Shown: in pieces, positions 53,887 to 64,000 of the stretch | Position numbering within the stretch: position 1 is the first letter of the stretch | How the letters are laid out: every line of letters starts with the position of its first letter | Source of the DNA: Scylla paramamosain | Taxonomy: Eukaryota; Arthropoda; Malacostraca; Decapoda; Portunidae | Direction: 5' to 3' | Length of the DNA: 64,000 nt | NCBI RefSeq assembly: GCF_035594125.1 | Contig: NW_026973708.1 | Span: 87,501 to 151,500, forward strand | Position numbers and translations under genes: made by a program | The notes under the pieces: model-generated | The model's database searches: none | Told to the model about the DNA's origin: nothing | The model's input: the letters and a program-made list of their open reading frames with translations, nothing else

Positions 53887-55042
53887 ACTCACGTCCGTAT
53901 AAAAACTAAAAATGTTTTAGTTTCCTACATGATGATGATGCCATATTGTTGCCAGACAACATGAAACTTACAACAGATGGGAAGATGATTTGATTCTGTG
54001 TGCTAAGGAAGAGAGCTGAAAGTTAATGACATAATATGTAACGTGGTAACATTTAAGAAGAGGAAATATAATACACTGGATTCTAGAAGGAGTTTGAGTG
54101 GAAAGACATTTAAGAAAAGAGCATTATTTGTCTAAGAAAAGAAATATCAGAAGTTGGATACATACAATACTTTGCCAGTATTGTTCAAACATAGCAAGAT
54201 GGAATAGAAAATACTGGAAAGAGAATTCTGCATAGAACCTTCCTATCATAAATACCTATAGGTAAGATAAATCAATTTGTTCCAGCCACAAGTTTTCTAG
54301 GCATGCCCTTGATTTCCATGCAGAATCATTTCTTATAGTAACAAAACAGTCAACAAGACTGACTTCCAAGAAGCATGCCATAGATCCATACAGATGAGTT
54401 GGTATTCATGCACTGTGCAAGTAACAAGACTTGATTCATGGAACAATCACAAACTCAGATTTGATAAATGATATCTCCAGTGTAACTAAATGTGCCAATT
54501 TACCTCTTCAGGTCACTATTTAGTGTTGGCATCTCACACTCTTGAAGCAATGTCAAGATAAATTTTATAGTTCAGCACATAAATTAACCATTCTCTATAT
54601 ACTTGTACAAAGAATATCCATTACAATAAATCAGTAAAAACTTCTGAATAAAACCCACAATAGCAAAATTCTGCACTACCAACAAATGTAGTTTCCTTAT
54701 TGCATGCACAAACAGAAAATACTCTTCCTTTCAATAAGTCTCTAAATGCCTAGACTTTGGTCTTAACTACAGAAACCTAAAGCAAGACTAACTACCTCTT
54801 ATAATGTCTCAAGAATGATCATTAGGAACACCAATGACTGTAGATCATGTCATTGTCATTGAAAAGTCATGGGCAGTGACATTAATACTGCCAACAGATG
54901 TCCTGTAAAGACAGATCTATGGTTACCTAGAATTAAGTATATGCCAATGCTAAAAAGTTATTGATACATCCTTACTGTACTATGGAGTCAAAAAGATGTC
55001 AAATGAACCTTCCCTACACTTCACAATGCTCTTAGTTGTTAG

Positions 55043-55300
55043 GAAGGTGATGCCCTAATAGTAAGCACATAGAAGTAGTGAGTGCAGAAATCTGAGTTGC
55101 AATTCCACCCACAGCTGGCCACTTTTCAGCTATTGCTGTGTAAATTAAGAGCACCCACATACTACAATCTATCCTGCCTTCAACTGCGAGTGTGTTGGGA
55201 AATACTGGAGAGTATCATGAGCCTCCAGGCATCACTTAAAAAATCTGGTCTGCATTACCACTCACTGATGATGATGATGACCAAACAAGCTTCCTGAACA
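55043..55300 (+). mobile_element. possible degraded tRNA-like SINE
   Basis: GATGCCCTAATAGTAAGCAC resembles an A box and GAGTTGCAATTCC a B box at tRNA-like spacing. The body that follows shows no coding frame. Weak evidence. Confidence 0.3.
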
Positions 55301-56633
55301 CAAACCTGCAGGTCAATCATCCAAGCTTCCAGTAACAAAGCCCACATGTGATGGATGCCCAAAATGTGAAGAAAATAAACGAATAATGAAAAAAATAATA
55401 ATCATTGAAAAATTCACATAAGATATCAAATAAATAATATTTGCAGTAGTCTTGCACTCTTCGAATGTCCCAAAAAATACTATGTAATGAACTTAATTAA
55501 ATACCTGGCAAAGAAAATTGCATGCATGCCATTGATAAATTCCTCAATGGCATTAAACAAGAATATATACTACTTAGAAGCCAGATGTTGGCTTCTTTCT
55601 AGTCTCAGAAACATCCATCAATAACATGTGACTATGCAAGTACATAATCAGGCACAGTGGCTAAGGAAGACCCATTGATAGTACATTCCTGATGGTCCCT
55701 TGCTGTTTTTTTTTTTTTAGATAGGGCTGACTCTTTTAGTCTTGAGGAATTATATTGTTATAAGAAAAGATGTCATGATAATGCAACCCATTGATCACAT
55801 AATGGGCTGATCATCTAAGCCTACGAAAATGCGGTAGTACAGACCAACAGCATACATCTTTAGCTTTCATGAAGTCCTCATTACAGTTACATATACTAGT
55901 TGCTTTCCCATCCTGCAACTCTGTCATATACTTCAGCACAAAAGGATGCAGTAGTTTTGATAAATGACTGGTCAGCAGCTGTCAGCTGCACTCAGAGGGA
56001 GATTTAAACACATAAAAGTGCTTGAAACATTTTGCCCACCAATACTGTATATACATATGCATTTGAGTCTGATGTAAAACCATCAATCTGAATCGAAGTC
56101 AAAAGTATGGTACACATGGTTTGGAACTTCTTAGCTTAACATGCACATCAAATGTGATGTGCAACAAAATTATTTTCTTGTAATCAAAAACTTGCCAAAC
56201 ATACCTCCTTGTTTCTCTTCAGAACTCTGGTTTTGAGGAGGGTTCTTTTGCTGGTTCAGGTTATTGTAAGTTTGATACATTTTTGTTTTTATACATAAAT
56301 TTCTTATTTTCATGCAAGAGAATGACTTTCTATGACCTTTCACTGTAAAACTTTTTGGGTGGACAGCTCTAATCACAAGGTCTTTAAGAAAGTGAAGTAC
56401 ACTGAACCAATCGTCCCTTGACATTTTTTATTCTTAGATATTCATCAAATCTTTGTTTTTATACAAAATATTATGAACAGTTGCATCCTGAGAGTTCATT
56501 CTTTTGCTGTACTGTTTGAGTGTTGCAATATATGTACTCAGTTACAATGAATACAGCAATTGAGTAAGCCCTGCAGTTCAGTGAAATTTTTCAAGTATCT
56601 TCATCCCTCTATTCCAGCACTGTTATGTGAAGC

Positions 56634-56686
56634 TTAAGGGAAAAGCTTTGGACTATGGAGACAGGAGCTACTAATTCTTCGCCTCC

Positions 56687-56689
<3 letters not shown>
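56634..56689 (-). mobile_element. possible 5' end of a LINE A relative next to (TA)n
   Basis: The minus strand reads (TA)n, CATAGGAGGCG, then AATTAGTAGCTCCTGTCTCC and AGTCCAAAGC. The same arrangement, (TA)n then CATAGGAGGAGGC and a similar ending TCTAAAGC, occurs at 56-1 for LINE A. Similarity inside is only partial. Confidence 0.35.

Positions 56690-56771
<82 letters not shown>
56690..56771. repeat. (TA)n microsatellite
   Basis: About 82 bp of TA following CCTCCTATG, the same junction as at 52-61. Confidence 0.95.
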
Positions 56772-56775
<4 letters not shown>

Positions 56776-57697
56776 GACATCCCTGCTATCAAAGCTGCAA
56801 AAACAAACATGAAACATGACAGGGAGGCAGGCCTTTCAGTGCAAATTGCCCATGTAATTGCCCAAAACAACAAGTATGGCCTATTGAGATTTGAATTTGT
56901 TTTGAAACATTTCTCTTTTATCTTCCATAATTCACTAGAAACAAACAATGCTAAAAGAGATAGCTGACTACACTCACTCAACAATCCAACACAAGGTTTA
57001 CACAGATTTGGGTGTGAATACTCCCACCATGGTAATACTAGTATCACAGCTGAAGTCTTTGTTACTTGAGAATGCTGACACTACTTGTATGTACATAAAT
57101 CTGCATTGTGACTTCATTTTGCACACCTTTATTAACTTGATGTAGGATACTCAGCCTCTTCTGTGTTGGGTCTTCATTGAGATACTGAGTGTTGCATTAC
57201 TTTGATATAAATTAATATGCACATAAATGCACAAAATTGAAATTGGAATATTAAACCAAATTATGAATAAACCTTGATTTAATGCAACAAATGTTAGAAG
57301 GATAGTAAACTCTAATGAGGATGGGATGATCTAATTTCAATATCACTATCTCCAGGTTTAAATTTCAGTCTATTCTAGAAAGCTGCTTTACATCTCACTC
57401 TATCCTGGAAATCAGAGTAGCCATATTCATGAGTTCATTCTCATTATATAAAAATAACAATATAAAAATCACATTACTGTTATGATAGTATCCAGTTTTT
57501 ACCAGTTCACATATTAAAAAAAAAAAATGTGTTACCTTATTTTCAGAAAATGCTAGTATAAAGATGTTGTTTCAGTATGACTGTAAAAAATGTATTAGTG
57601 CAAGCATAAAACAAAAATAACACAAATAAGAAAATAAATAAATAAAATATTATATTTTACTAAGCAAATAATTAATCTTGGATTGTGTGTTTTCTAC

Positions 57698-57851
57698 CAA
57701 CGGCCTCCTCCCTTATTCTCCCACCGTTCCTTCTCGAAGCCTTTGTGGATGGACTGGGCTATTGAAGACTCCATCAGATCCACATATCGAACAACCATTG
57801 GAGCGAATGTTTCTCTGAGGTGTTGATGAAACCGTCCATTTTTTAGGTTAT
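57698..57851 (-). CDS. Cadps: CAPS/CADPS internal exon (segment starting [15 protein letters not shown])
   Basis: Internal exon of calcium-dependent secretion activator, a cytosolic and vesicle-associated protein that primes dense-core vesicles for Ca2+-triggered exocytosis. On the minus strand a long T/C tract ending CCCCTCAG precedes the exon, which reads [15 protein letters not shown] and then [20 protein letters not shown], a hallmark CAPS segment. The exon starts with two bases of a split codon. Two donors fit the phase of the next exon: G|GTAGAA after 57698 (used here) and G|GTGGGA after 57725. They differ by 27 nt (nine codons, WENKGGGRW), and both leave two bases that join the G opening the exon at 43321. 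The family match is strong; the exact 3' end is uncertain. Confidence 0.88.
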
Positions 57852-59509
57852 CTGAGGGGGGAAAAAAAAAATTAATATCCCATGTCATGGATTCCTCAGT
57901 TCATTATAAATAGAAAAGAAAAAAAAACTATAAACAGTTACTTATACCACTAAAAACTGTAACAAATACACATAATTAGAACATCACATCACTCTTAGAT
58001 ACTGAAGCACTGAGAGACTTTTCCAAAATTGGCTGTGAGAAGCAATATATATGTAAGTTTAAAGAAATTACCTAAAAGTCAACCTTTCATGTAATATCCA
58101 AAGTTACCCCCAATTCACAAGTGGTATTTTGTTGGGTTGGCTTTGTCTTTTCTTTTTACTGTCTATCCATAGAACATAATGAGATTCCTTTTAGTCTGTA
58201 CAGGTCCAGTAATAATACCCTATCACTGGATATGTATGCATTCTCAGTGATTACTCATCCATTCTCATTCTTATTTTCACTTTTTATAAGTATTATATTG
58301 GCTTCAACCTGGGATAAGTACTATGCCTTTATGTTCAACATAAAACAACAAGCTGATGACCTGGATGGGCTTATATGGGCATGGTCAAATAAAGGTAATT
58401 TCTGGGAGTGTTCACTCATGTCCAATTCCTCTCATTTTCAACACCACCCTTCGGGGGAGATTATTAGTATTCCTGAAGTTAAAGATTGATGAAATCCATG
58501 GTAGTGCCACATACTCATACATGCTTGTGTTACTGTTGTGCTGATAGCAATCCATCACCATGATAATACATGCCACTGCCACTCTCTTTATCAAAACTTA
58601 AAAACACTTCTAATCGTAAAATATGCCATCAGATTTATATCCTGGGATGACACATAATCTGAAAATGTAAATGACAATAATTTTTGCTCAGCTATAATAG
58701 CATCTCCAACAATTGCCCTGCCTCCTCTGTGCCAGCACCAAACAAAAGGGCTTGTGGCAAGAGGAGGGTGGGCAGTGTCATTGTGAAGTCAAGCTTGTGG
58801 CAAGACTTACTGCTTATTACTATGGTGTATGTTGCCTTCTAAAATTATGCAAGATGAATAATCTTTTTTTCCATTTTCTTATAAAAGAACTGGACCACCT
58901 ACATAATTAACACAAAGGGCAGGTGACAAATTTTTCTGGCTACAAGATAAAGGATGGGTGATGTATTTTTCTGGTTTGTCTGTTCCTGGTCTCATTTTGG
59001 AGCTCACACAATAGCTTTTGGTCAGTGTGATTTCTGGGCCTTCACACAACTACTATACCCTCAACCAATGTCTCCACAATTGTCAAGATGGCAAGACCTA
59101 CAATTTTTTTTTTCTTCTGCATCTGATTCTGAGCAAGATTTTCCATGACCAGTGTCTTCAATTCCTCATAAGCCAGTTCTTGATATGAGAAAATGTAAGG
59201 AAGGCCATGTGAGCCACAAATACAACACTTATGATGTCCATCATGTAAATGCTGAGCAGCGTTCTGAACTGAGGTCTGCCATGTCAATAAAAATACTGTG
59301 CTTCATCAAGCCAGCACAGAAAAACCACATGACCTAGAGACTTTGCATTTGTGTGAGATTAAAGAAGGTTGGTTAAATTTAAAGCAAGCAACCCAGCCAA
59401 TTTATGATGGAAATAGAATGATTTCCATGAAAATGTAAAAAACATTGCCATACAGGTGAGCAGTTTATAGCAGTATCTTCACCCTCTAGGGATTAATTAT
59501 GATCCTTAA

Positions 59510-60368
59510 CCCTTCACTATGATGATGCATGAGGTGCACCATTGCTCACCCATACAACCATCTGATGAAGCATCAGGCATGTCACTCCCACGTGATATAC
59601 ACATTTAGAGTTTGAAATCCCATTTTCTGGTACAGGCAGAACAGTGTGAGGTTCACATACGTCATTCACTCAGATCTGGCTCTACCCCATTCACCTGTCA
59701 GCCAATCATAAAACAATAAATAATTTCAGTACCACCCACATGGCAACTTTCCATGTTGGCAGTGGGGGGTGAGACTTTGAGGCTGATATGAGTTTGTCTA
59801 TTTTCCATACATTATGGGTGATCTTTCTGACAGTAGCAGGGATGAATCCCAGATGTGGATGAGAGTGATGATAATGATTCCTGTAGTGATGATGAGAGTG
59901 ATGGCCCTGAGGTTGAGTTGAGGGAGGCTGAACAAGGTTGGAGGTTAATGTCAGACATGTTTTATGATGAGTGTCTTGATTTACCACAGTAACTGTTTCT
60001 CAGTTCTTTGGACTCTTGGCAACTCATCACTTGTCTCTCTGATGCCTCCAAACTTTCCTTTGATGATGAGGTGGTTGGCATATTATGTGACTAGATGAAT
60101 GAGAGTTGCCTAGTTATTTACCAAACATCCCGACAAAAATTGTCATGTGAACAGAATTATTTAAAACCCTGTTACACATGATGACATGTATAACTTTCTT
60201 GCTCAAAATTGGTTATAAAATTAAATAAACCGATAACAAAAACAGGTAAAATAGTTCTTGAAAAAGACAGAAAATATCAAATGCCAACTGCACTCTATGG
60301 AGAGTGACAGTGGCCTCGTCCTCGTACTGTGCTGTTGGGCTCACACTATGCGCTTTGTAGTGAAGGGG
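59510..60368 (+). mobile_element. non-autonomous piggyBac element with TTAA flanks
   Basis: TTAA at 59506-59509 and 60369-60372 flank inverted ends CCCTTCACTA (left) and TAGTGAAGGGG (right). TTAA target plus CCC-start ends are diagnostic of piggyBac. A plus-strand trace near 59820-59960 (GDLSDSSRDES, then an acidic D/E/S-rich stretch) resembles the acidic N-terminus of piggyBac transposases, so it is probably an internal-deletion derivative of a full element. Confidence 0.75.
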
Positions 60369-60476
60369 TTAATATGTTCTTTAGTAATGATGATAAAAAG
60401 AATGATGAAAATATCCTTAAGTAGTATTTTGAAATAATTTTCCATTACACATTACTAATCATCAATTGGGAACATG

Positions 60477-60720
60477 GTGATTTAGGTGGTAACTCATCTA
60501 AGTACAACAAAGTAAGTCCAGGATTCAAATTTCAGCTCACTATCAAGATTTATGTTGGGTGACTAGCTGGTCTAGAGTTTACCCAGCATCAAATGCATAC
60601 CACCAGCAATGATTGAGAAGGTTAAGTGTGGTGAAGAAAAGAAGTGGCCAACTTACTCCATATGCAATGGATGGCACTACCAGTCCACTACCTTTGCTTC
60701 ATGAGTATTGAGCACTGTCA
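60477..60720 (+). mobile_element. degraded tRNA-like SINE
   Basis: GTGATTTAGGTGGTAACTC (A-box-like) and AGGATTCAAATTT (B-box-like) lie 33 bp apart, followed by a non-coding body. Weak to moderate evidence. Confidence 0.4.
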
Positions 60721-61255
60721 TTTTTTTTATTTAAAAAACTCAAATATACCATATATCCCCATGTATAGTTTGATCTCAAGCATAGGTTAACCCTTGATTT
60801 CTGGGCAGGAAATTAGTAATTTATGGTATATCTTGTACCACCTAAATGAAGGGCAGCAGCCTCCATCATCTACCTAATGAAACAAATCAGTAAACTTAGA
60901 ATGCTGTGCTGGTAGGGAAGGCAGCAGTAATGGTGTTGCCATCTTGGGGATGTGACTTGATTACATATCAGACTTGCAAATAAAGATGAAATGGAATACA
61001 AGAAGACGGTGTATCATTGTAGCAAATAATAAGGAACTCTGTATGGCAAACATAAGGAATTCTATATGGCAAGAGCAATCAGCTGGATGTTGTACTATAG
61101 CCTGTGTGCAGCCACTTGCCATTGGTGCGTGTTCATATTTAAATGTCCTGTAACTTCTAAACCATGGCGTTAAAGGCATCTGACCAGAGAATATTTTCAA
61201 CTTAGGGTGACTTAGTCTTTGATTTCTGAGGATATGTGATTTTCTAGATGGGACT

Positions 61256-61258
<3 letters not shown>

Positions 61259-61296
<38 letters not shown>
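61259..61296. repeat. (TA)n left of the mariner
   Basis: TA run ending exactly at the mariner terminus, so the TA target duplication cannot be told apart from the repeat. Confidence 0.95.
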
Positions 61297-61297
<1 letters not shown>

Positions 61298-62608
61298 GAG
61301 GTGTGTCATTAAAGTTCCAGGACTGGTGTCCTAAAAGATGAATTTCAAACCCAAGCCACAAACCACCATATTTCCCCTTCAAAGTAATCCTTCTGGAGTA
61401 TACAACTGCGCTCCCAACCCTCTACAGTCACTAATCTTTTTCTTACGTGCTTTTAAAATCATGTCCTCTGTTGCAGGTCGTTTAACAATGAGCGCTGAAC
61501 AGCGAACAAACTTGAAGTTTTTGGTGCAGTTGGGGAAAACGCCGTCAGAAGCACTGGGTATGCTGCAAAAAGTGTACGGGGATGAGACAATGTCACGCTC
61601 ACGTGTTTTTGAGTGGTGCAAGAGGTTCAAAGAGGGCCGGGAGGACGTGGAAGATGACCCCAGGAGTGGAAGACCCTCAACGAGCAGGAATGAGGCCAAT
61701 GTTGAGCGTGTCAAGCAGATGGTGCGTGACGATCGTCGGTTGACTGTTCGAAAGATCGCAGATGAGCTTGGCATGAACCACAACAGCGTGTGGAAGATTA
61801 TCACTGAAGATCTGGGCATGCGGAAAGTCTGTGCGAAGATGGTGCCGAGACTCCTGAACGATGACCAGAAGGGACGACGCATGCAGGTGTGTCAGGACAT
61901 CCTCGAGCGTCTGGAAACTGAACCAGACTTGCTCAGGAGAGTCATCACCGGCGATGAGTCCTGGGTATTTGAGTACGACCCGGAGACCAAACGCCAGAGC
62001 CTTCAATGGAAGAGTCCGGCGTCGCCACGGCCGAAGAAAGCAAGGCAGTCCAGGTCCAGCTTCAAGGTCATGTTGATCGCTTTCTTCGATGTGAGGGGCA
62101 TCGTCCACTGCGAGTTCTTGCCACAGGGCCAGACAGTCAACCAACATGTGTACAAAGAAGTACTGCGGCGTCTGCTTCGTGCAGTGCGCGAGAAGAGGCG
62201 GGAGTTGTGGCAGGGCAACTCGTGGCTGCTTCACCACGACAATGCGCCTGCTCACAATGCCCTGAGCATCAGAGAGTTCTTGGCCAAGAAGAACATCGCC
62301 GTGCTGGAGCAACCGCCCTACTCACCTGACCTCGCTCCGTGCGACTTCTTCCTCTTCCCCAAGCTCAAGGAGGTCATGAAGGGGACCCGTTTTGATGATG
62401 CGGACGACATCAAAAAGGCCGTGACGACGGAGCTGAGGAGCATCCCGCAAGAATCCTTCCAGCAGTGCATGCAAGCCTGGCAGAGAAGGATGGACAAGTG
62501 CATGCGGTGCCAGGGGGATTACTTCGAAGGAGATAACCTATAGTTTGTAGCCTGGATGTGAAATAAAACTTGTGTGGCACCAGTCCTGGAACTTTAATGA
62601 CACACCTC

Positions 62609-62609
<1 letters not shown>
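61297..62609 (+). mobile_element. intact mariner element
   Basis: 1313-bp DNA transposon with perfect 32-bp inverted ends (61297-61328 and 62578-62609, beginning CGAGGTGTGTCATTAAAG), flanked by TA within a (TA)n tract on both sides. It encodes an uninterrupted DD34D transposase. GC content is clearly higher than in the flanking intron, consistent with a recent arrival. The left arm (61329 to about 61432) is an inverted, diverged copy of the 3' coding end and 3' UTR. Confidence 0.95.
61488..62543 (+). CDS. mariner transposase, full-length, DD34D
   Basis: Cut-and-paste transposase acting at the TA-flanked ends. From ATG 61488 (MSAEQRTNLKFLVQLGKTPS) it has 351 residues, the usual mariner length. 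The frame is open from 61338, but the extra 50 residues lie in the inverted left arm and are unlikely to be coding (an ATG at 61461 is also possible). Two helix-turn-helix regions lie in the N-terminal part (SEALGMLQKVYGDETMSRSR; DDRRLTVRKIADELGMNHNS). The catalytic residues are D in ITGDESWVFEYDP, D in LLHHDNAPAHN and D in LAPCDFFLFPKLKE, with 34 residues between the last two. WVFEYDPETKRQS and YSPDLAP are standard mariner motifs. No stops or frameshifts, so it may be active. Confidence 0.95.
   Translation: MSAEQRTNLKFLVQLGKTPSEALGMLQKVYGDETMSRSRVFEWCKRFKEGREDVEDDPRSGRPSTSRNEANVERVKQMVRDDRRLTVRKIADELGMNHNSVWKIITEDLGMRKVCAKMVPRLLNDDQKGRRMQVCQDILERLETEPDLLRRVITGDESWVFEYDPETKRQSLQWKSPASPRPKKARQSRSSFKVMLIAFFDVRGIVHCEFLPQGQTVNQHVYKEVLRRLLRAVREKRRELWQGNSWLLHHDNAPAHNALSIREFLAKKNIAVLEQPPYSPDLAPCDFFLFPKLKEVMKGTRFDDADDIKKAVTTELRSIPQESFQQCMQAWQRRMDKCMRCQGDYFEGDNL

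Positions 62610-62669
<60 letters not shown>
62610..62669. repeat. (TA)n right of the mariner
   Basis: 60 bp of TA between the mariner and the next Tigger-type end. Confidence 0.95.
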
Positions 62670-62672
<3 letters not shown>

Positions 62673-63100
62673 TGGTACCTTGACTTGTGAGTTTAATTTG
62701 TTCTGTGATAGAACTCGTAACTCAATTTGCTTGTATGTCTAATGAATTTTTCCCACTGAAATTAACTGAAATGCTATTAATATGTTCCAGTCCCCCAAAA
62801 AACAAAAATTTTTTTGTTACATGTTTTTAAATACAGTTCATATAACCAACCTCTGTTTACCAAATTTATGGTGTAATGACCCCTTTAAAGCTATCAAACA
62901 CTTGTTTTATTTTACAAAACTGTTTGCATATTATGGCATATTTCAAAATTATTGAATACTTGCTTTATTTTATGAACATCCTAGGTCTTAAGATGCAAGA
63001 GAATTGGCTGACACACAGTCAACTGCATGTTTGAGAGACTAATTGTGGGTGTGTAACAGCCAGCAAGTGACCTTGACAAAGGCCGATGACATCTCTCTCT
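62670..63100. mobile_element. Tigger-type element, left end
   Basis: Begins CAGTGGTACCTTGACTTGTG directly after (TA)n, the classic CAGTGGTACCTCGACTTACG type of Tigger/pogo end in decayed form. The opposite end was not found, so the right limit is a guess. Confidence 0.5.
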
Positions 63101-63202
63101 CTCTGTCCTGCTCTGGCTTTGCTCATAAGCAGATTTATTTTTAGGCCTCTCCGCTAGTTATACTACTTCATTCAATGATTGTTTAATTTGTTGGCAGCTA
63201 CC

Positions 63203-63430
63203 ATGGATATGTCAGTGTTGAAAGCCTTGCTGTCTTCTCAGGAGCAGACTTACCTGGGCACCATGGAGCTGCTATTTCAACAAATTAATGAGAAATTGAA
63301 ATCCCTCCAAATAAATGTAAAGGACGTAATGAGTCTTGAATTCACCCAAAAGGAGATGAAAGATTTGAAGCAGGAAATAAAGCAAAGTAAGGAAGACAAG
63401 AAAACAATGAAGCTGAGCACATTTGCATGA
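63203..63430 (+). pseudogene. LINE ORF1 N-terminal coiled-coil fragment
   Basis: MDMSVLKALLSSQEQTYLGT and MELLFQQINEKLKSLQ, then [20 protein letters not shown], form a coiled coil of the kind found at the start of LINE ORF1 proteins (the SLEFTQ-x-E-x-x-x-L-K repeat pattern). It stops at 63428-63430 before any RRM region. I base this on the general pattern; the family is not assigned. Confidence 0.5.
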
Positions 63431-63498
63431 ATAAATTTGAGATAACAGAACAAATATATACAGTACCCTCCCAAGTTTCGCGCCTAGTCCTAGTCTTA

Positions 63499-63500
<2 letters not shown>

Positions 63501-63576
<76 letters not shown>
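63501..63576. repeat. (TA)n microsatellite
   Basis: 76 bp of TA, followed by 23 bp of unique sequence and a second TA tract. Confidence 0.95.
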
Positions 63577-63579
<3 letters not shown>

Positions 63580-63597
63580 ACAGTTTTTGTCCTTGTA

Positions 63598-63727
<130 letters not shown>

Positions 63728-63730
63728 ACA

Positions 63731-64000
63731 CAGTGGAACCTTTTCAAACAAATCAGTTTTGAACAAATATTTTTACTCATTATTGCTTCTGTTGTGGTAC
63801 CATAATTCAGTTCTCAAACAAAAAGTTATTTGATTTAAAATATCAAAAGGCATAGCAAAAGCTGCTGTTTGTTACTAATTTATAATTTCTATAAATATTT
63901 ACTTCCTTTTTTTATATTTAGAGGAGAGGCATAAAGTGTAAGACAGTAGTTCAATCTTTGAAATAAGGTAAATGATCCCATTGAAAAACCTTGATGTAAA
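63731..64000. mobile_element. Tigger-type element, left part, running off the right edge
   Basis: CAGTGGAACC start and about 270 bp collinear with 13993-14290 (shared stretches include TATAAATATTT and GATCCCATTGAA). In the copy at 13993 the HARBI1-like fragment begins just past this point, so the next bases outside the window would show whether it is shared. Confidence 0.8.

Noticed and set aside
56190..56260. Possible extra CAPS exon on the minus strand (QKNPPQNQSSEEKQGG before a GTATGT)
   Set aside because: Weak acceptor, a length not divisible by three between two exons that need it, and no CAPS similarity.
57694..57888. Treating the exon at 57.7 kb as a complete small gene ending at TAG
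   Set aside because: The TAG overlaps the donor; the peptide is an internal CAPS segment and continues in the exon at 43.2 kb.
59042..59287. Minus-strand frame with CCICGSHG and an E/L-rich helix
   Set aside because: Two close Cys pairs only by chance; no splice context, no transposon motif, and a poly-K run from a T tract.
61677..62312. 211-codon open frame on the minus strand of the mariner
   Set aside because: Exact antisense of the transposase; GC-rich coding sequence often leaves the opposite strand open.

Overview
The window is eukaryotic, repeat-dense and AT-rich, and it looks like a large intronic stretch of a decapod crustacean, probably a crab. That assignment is an inference. It rests on single-ORF jockey-like LINEs and CR1-like LINEs with CTAGGTAAATAC tails, very long (TA)n, (CT)n and (CA)n arrays, and an arthropod-like host gene.

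Host gene. Five short exons on the minus strand (57698-57851, 43204-43321, 42857-43048, 16117-16269, 13196-13321) have consistent phases and canonical splice sites. Together they encode a collinear stretch of the C-terminal half of calcium-dependent secretion activator (CAPS/CADPS), the dense-core-vesicle priming factor. Transcription runs from high to low coordinates. The first and last exons of the gene lie outside the window, so nearly everything else here is CAPS intron.

Intron content, left to right. 1-12.2 kb: several minus-strand copies of a jockey-like LINE (here 'LINE A'), an internally deleted CR1-like LINE (2.8-4.6 kb), a TA-flanked MITE (8604-9075) and a palindromic element (10286-10486). 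14.0-14.8 kb: a Tigger-type element carrying a HARBI1-like coding fragment. 17.7-24.9 kb: a Gmr1-like LTR retrotransposon (gag with SCAN-like core, protease, integrase, no reverse transcriptase) wedged into scrambled LINE A pieces. 24.9-26.1 kb: a dead piggyBac transposase. 26.1-29.5 kb: a nearly full-length LINE A whose single ORF has one internal TGA. 29.6-30.7 kb: a composite CT array with seven copies of a unique spacer. 32-35 kb: a CR1-like fragment and a second Gmr1-like fragment. 35.9-41.6 kb: an old LINE A copy split by a 4.3-kb insertion holding the 3' half and then the 5' half of another LINE ('LINE B', with SGNH-hydrolase ORF1 and APE endonuclease), i.e. in swapped order. 41.7-42.8 kb: a dead mariner. 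49-50 kb: a CR1 fragment with an octamer tail. 52.2-53.8 kb: a second copy of the 8.6-kb MITE, two CR1 3' ends and a tRNA-derived SINE, interleaved with (GT)n. 59.5-60.4 kb: a non-autonomous piggyBac with TTAA flanks. 61.3-62.6 kb: a structurally intact mariner with perfect 32-bp terminal repeats, inside a (TA)n tract.

I see no operon-like or immune-type system. The most unusual items are the permuted LINE B, the RT-less Gmr1-like element, the mariner whose left arm mirrors its own 3' coding end, the HARBI1 fragment inside a Tigger-type MITE, and the repeated link between dinucleotide tracts and transposon ends. All homology calls come from reading motifs, without database searches.
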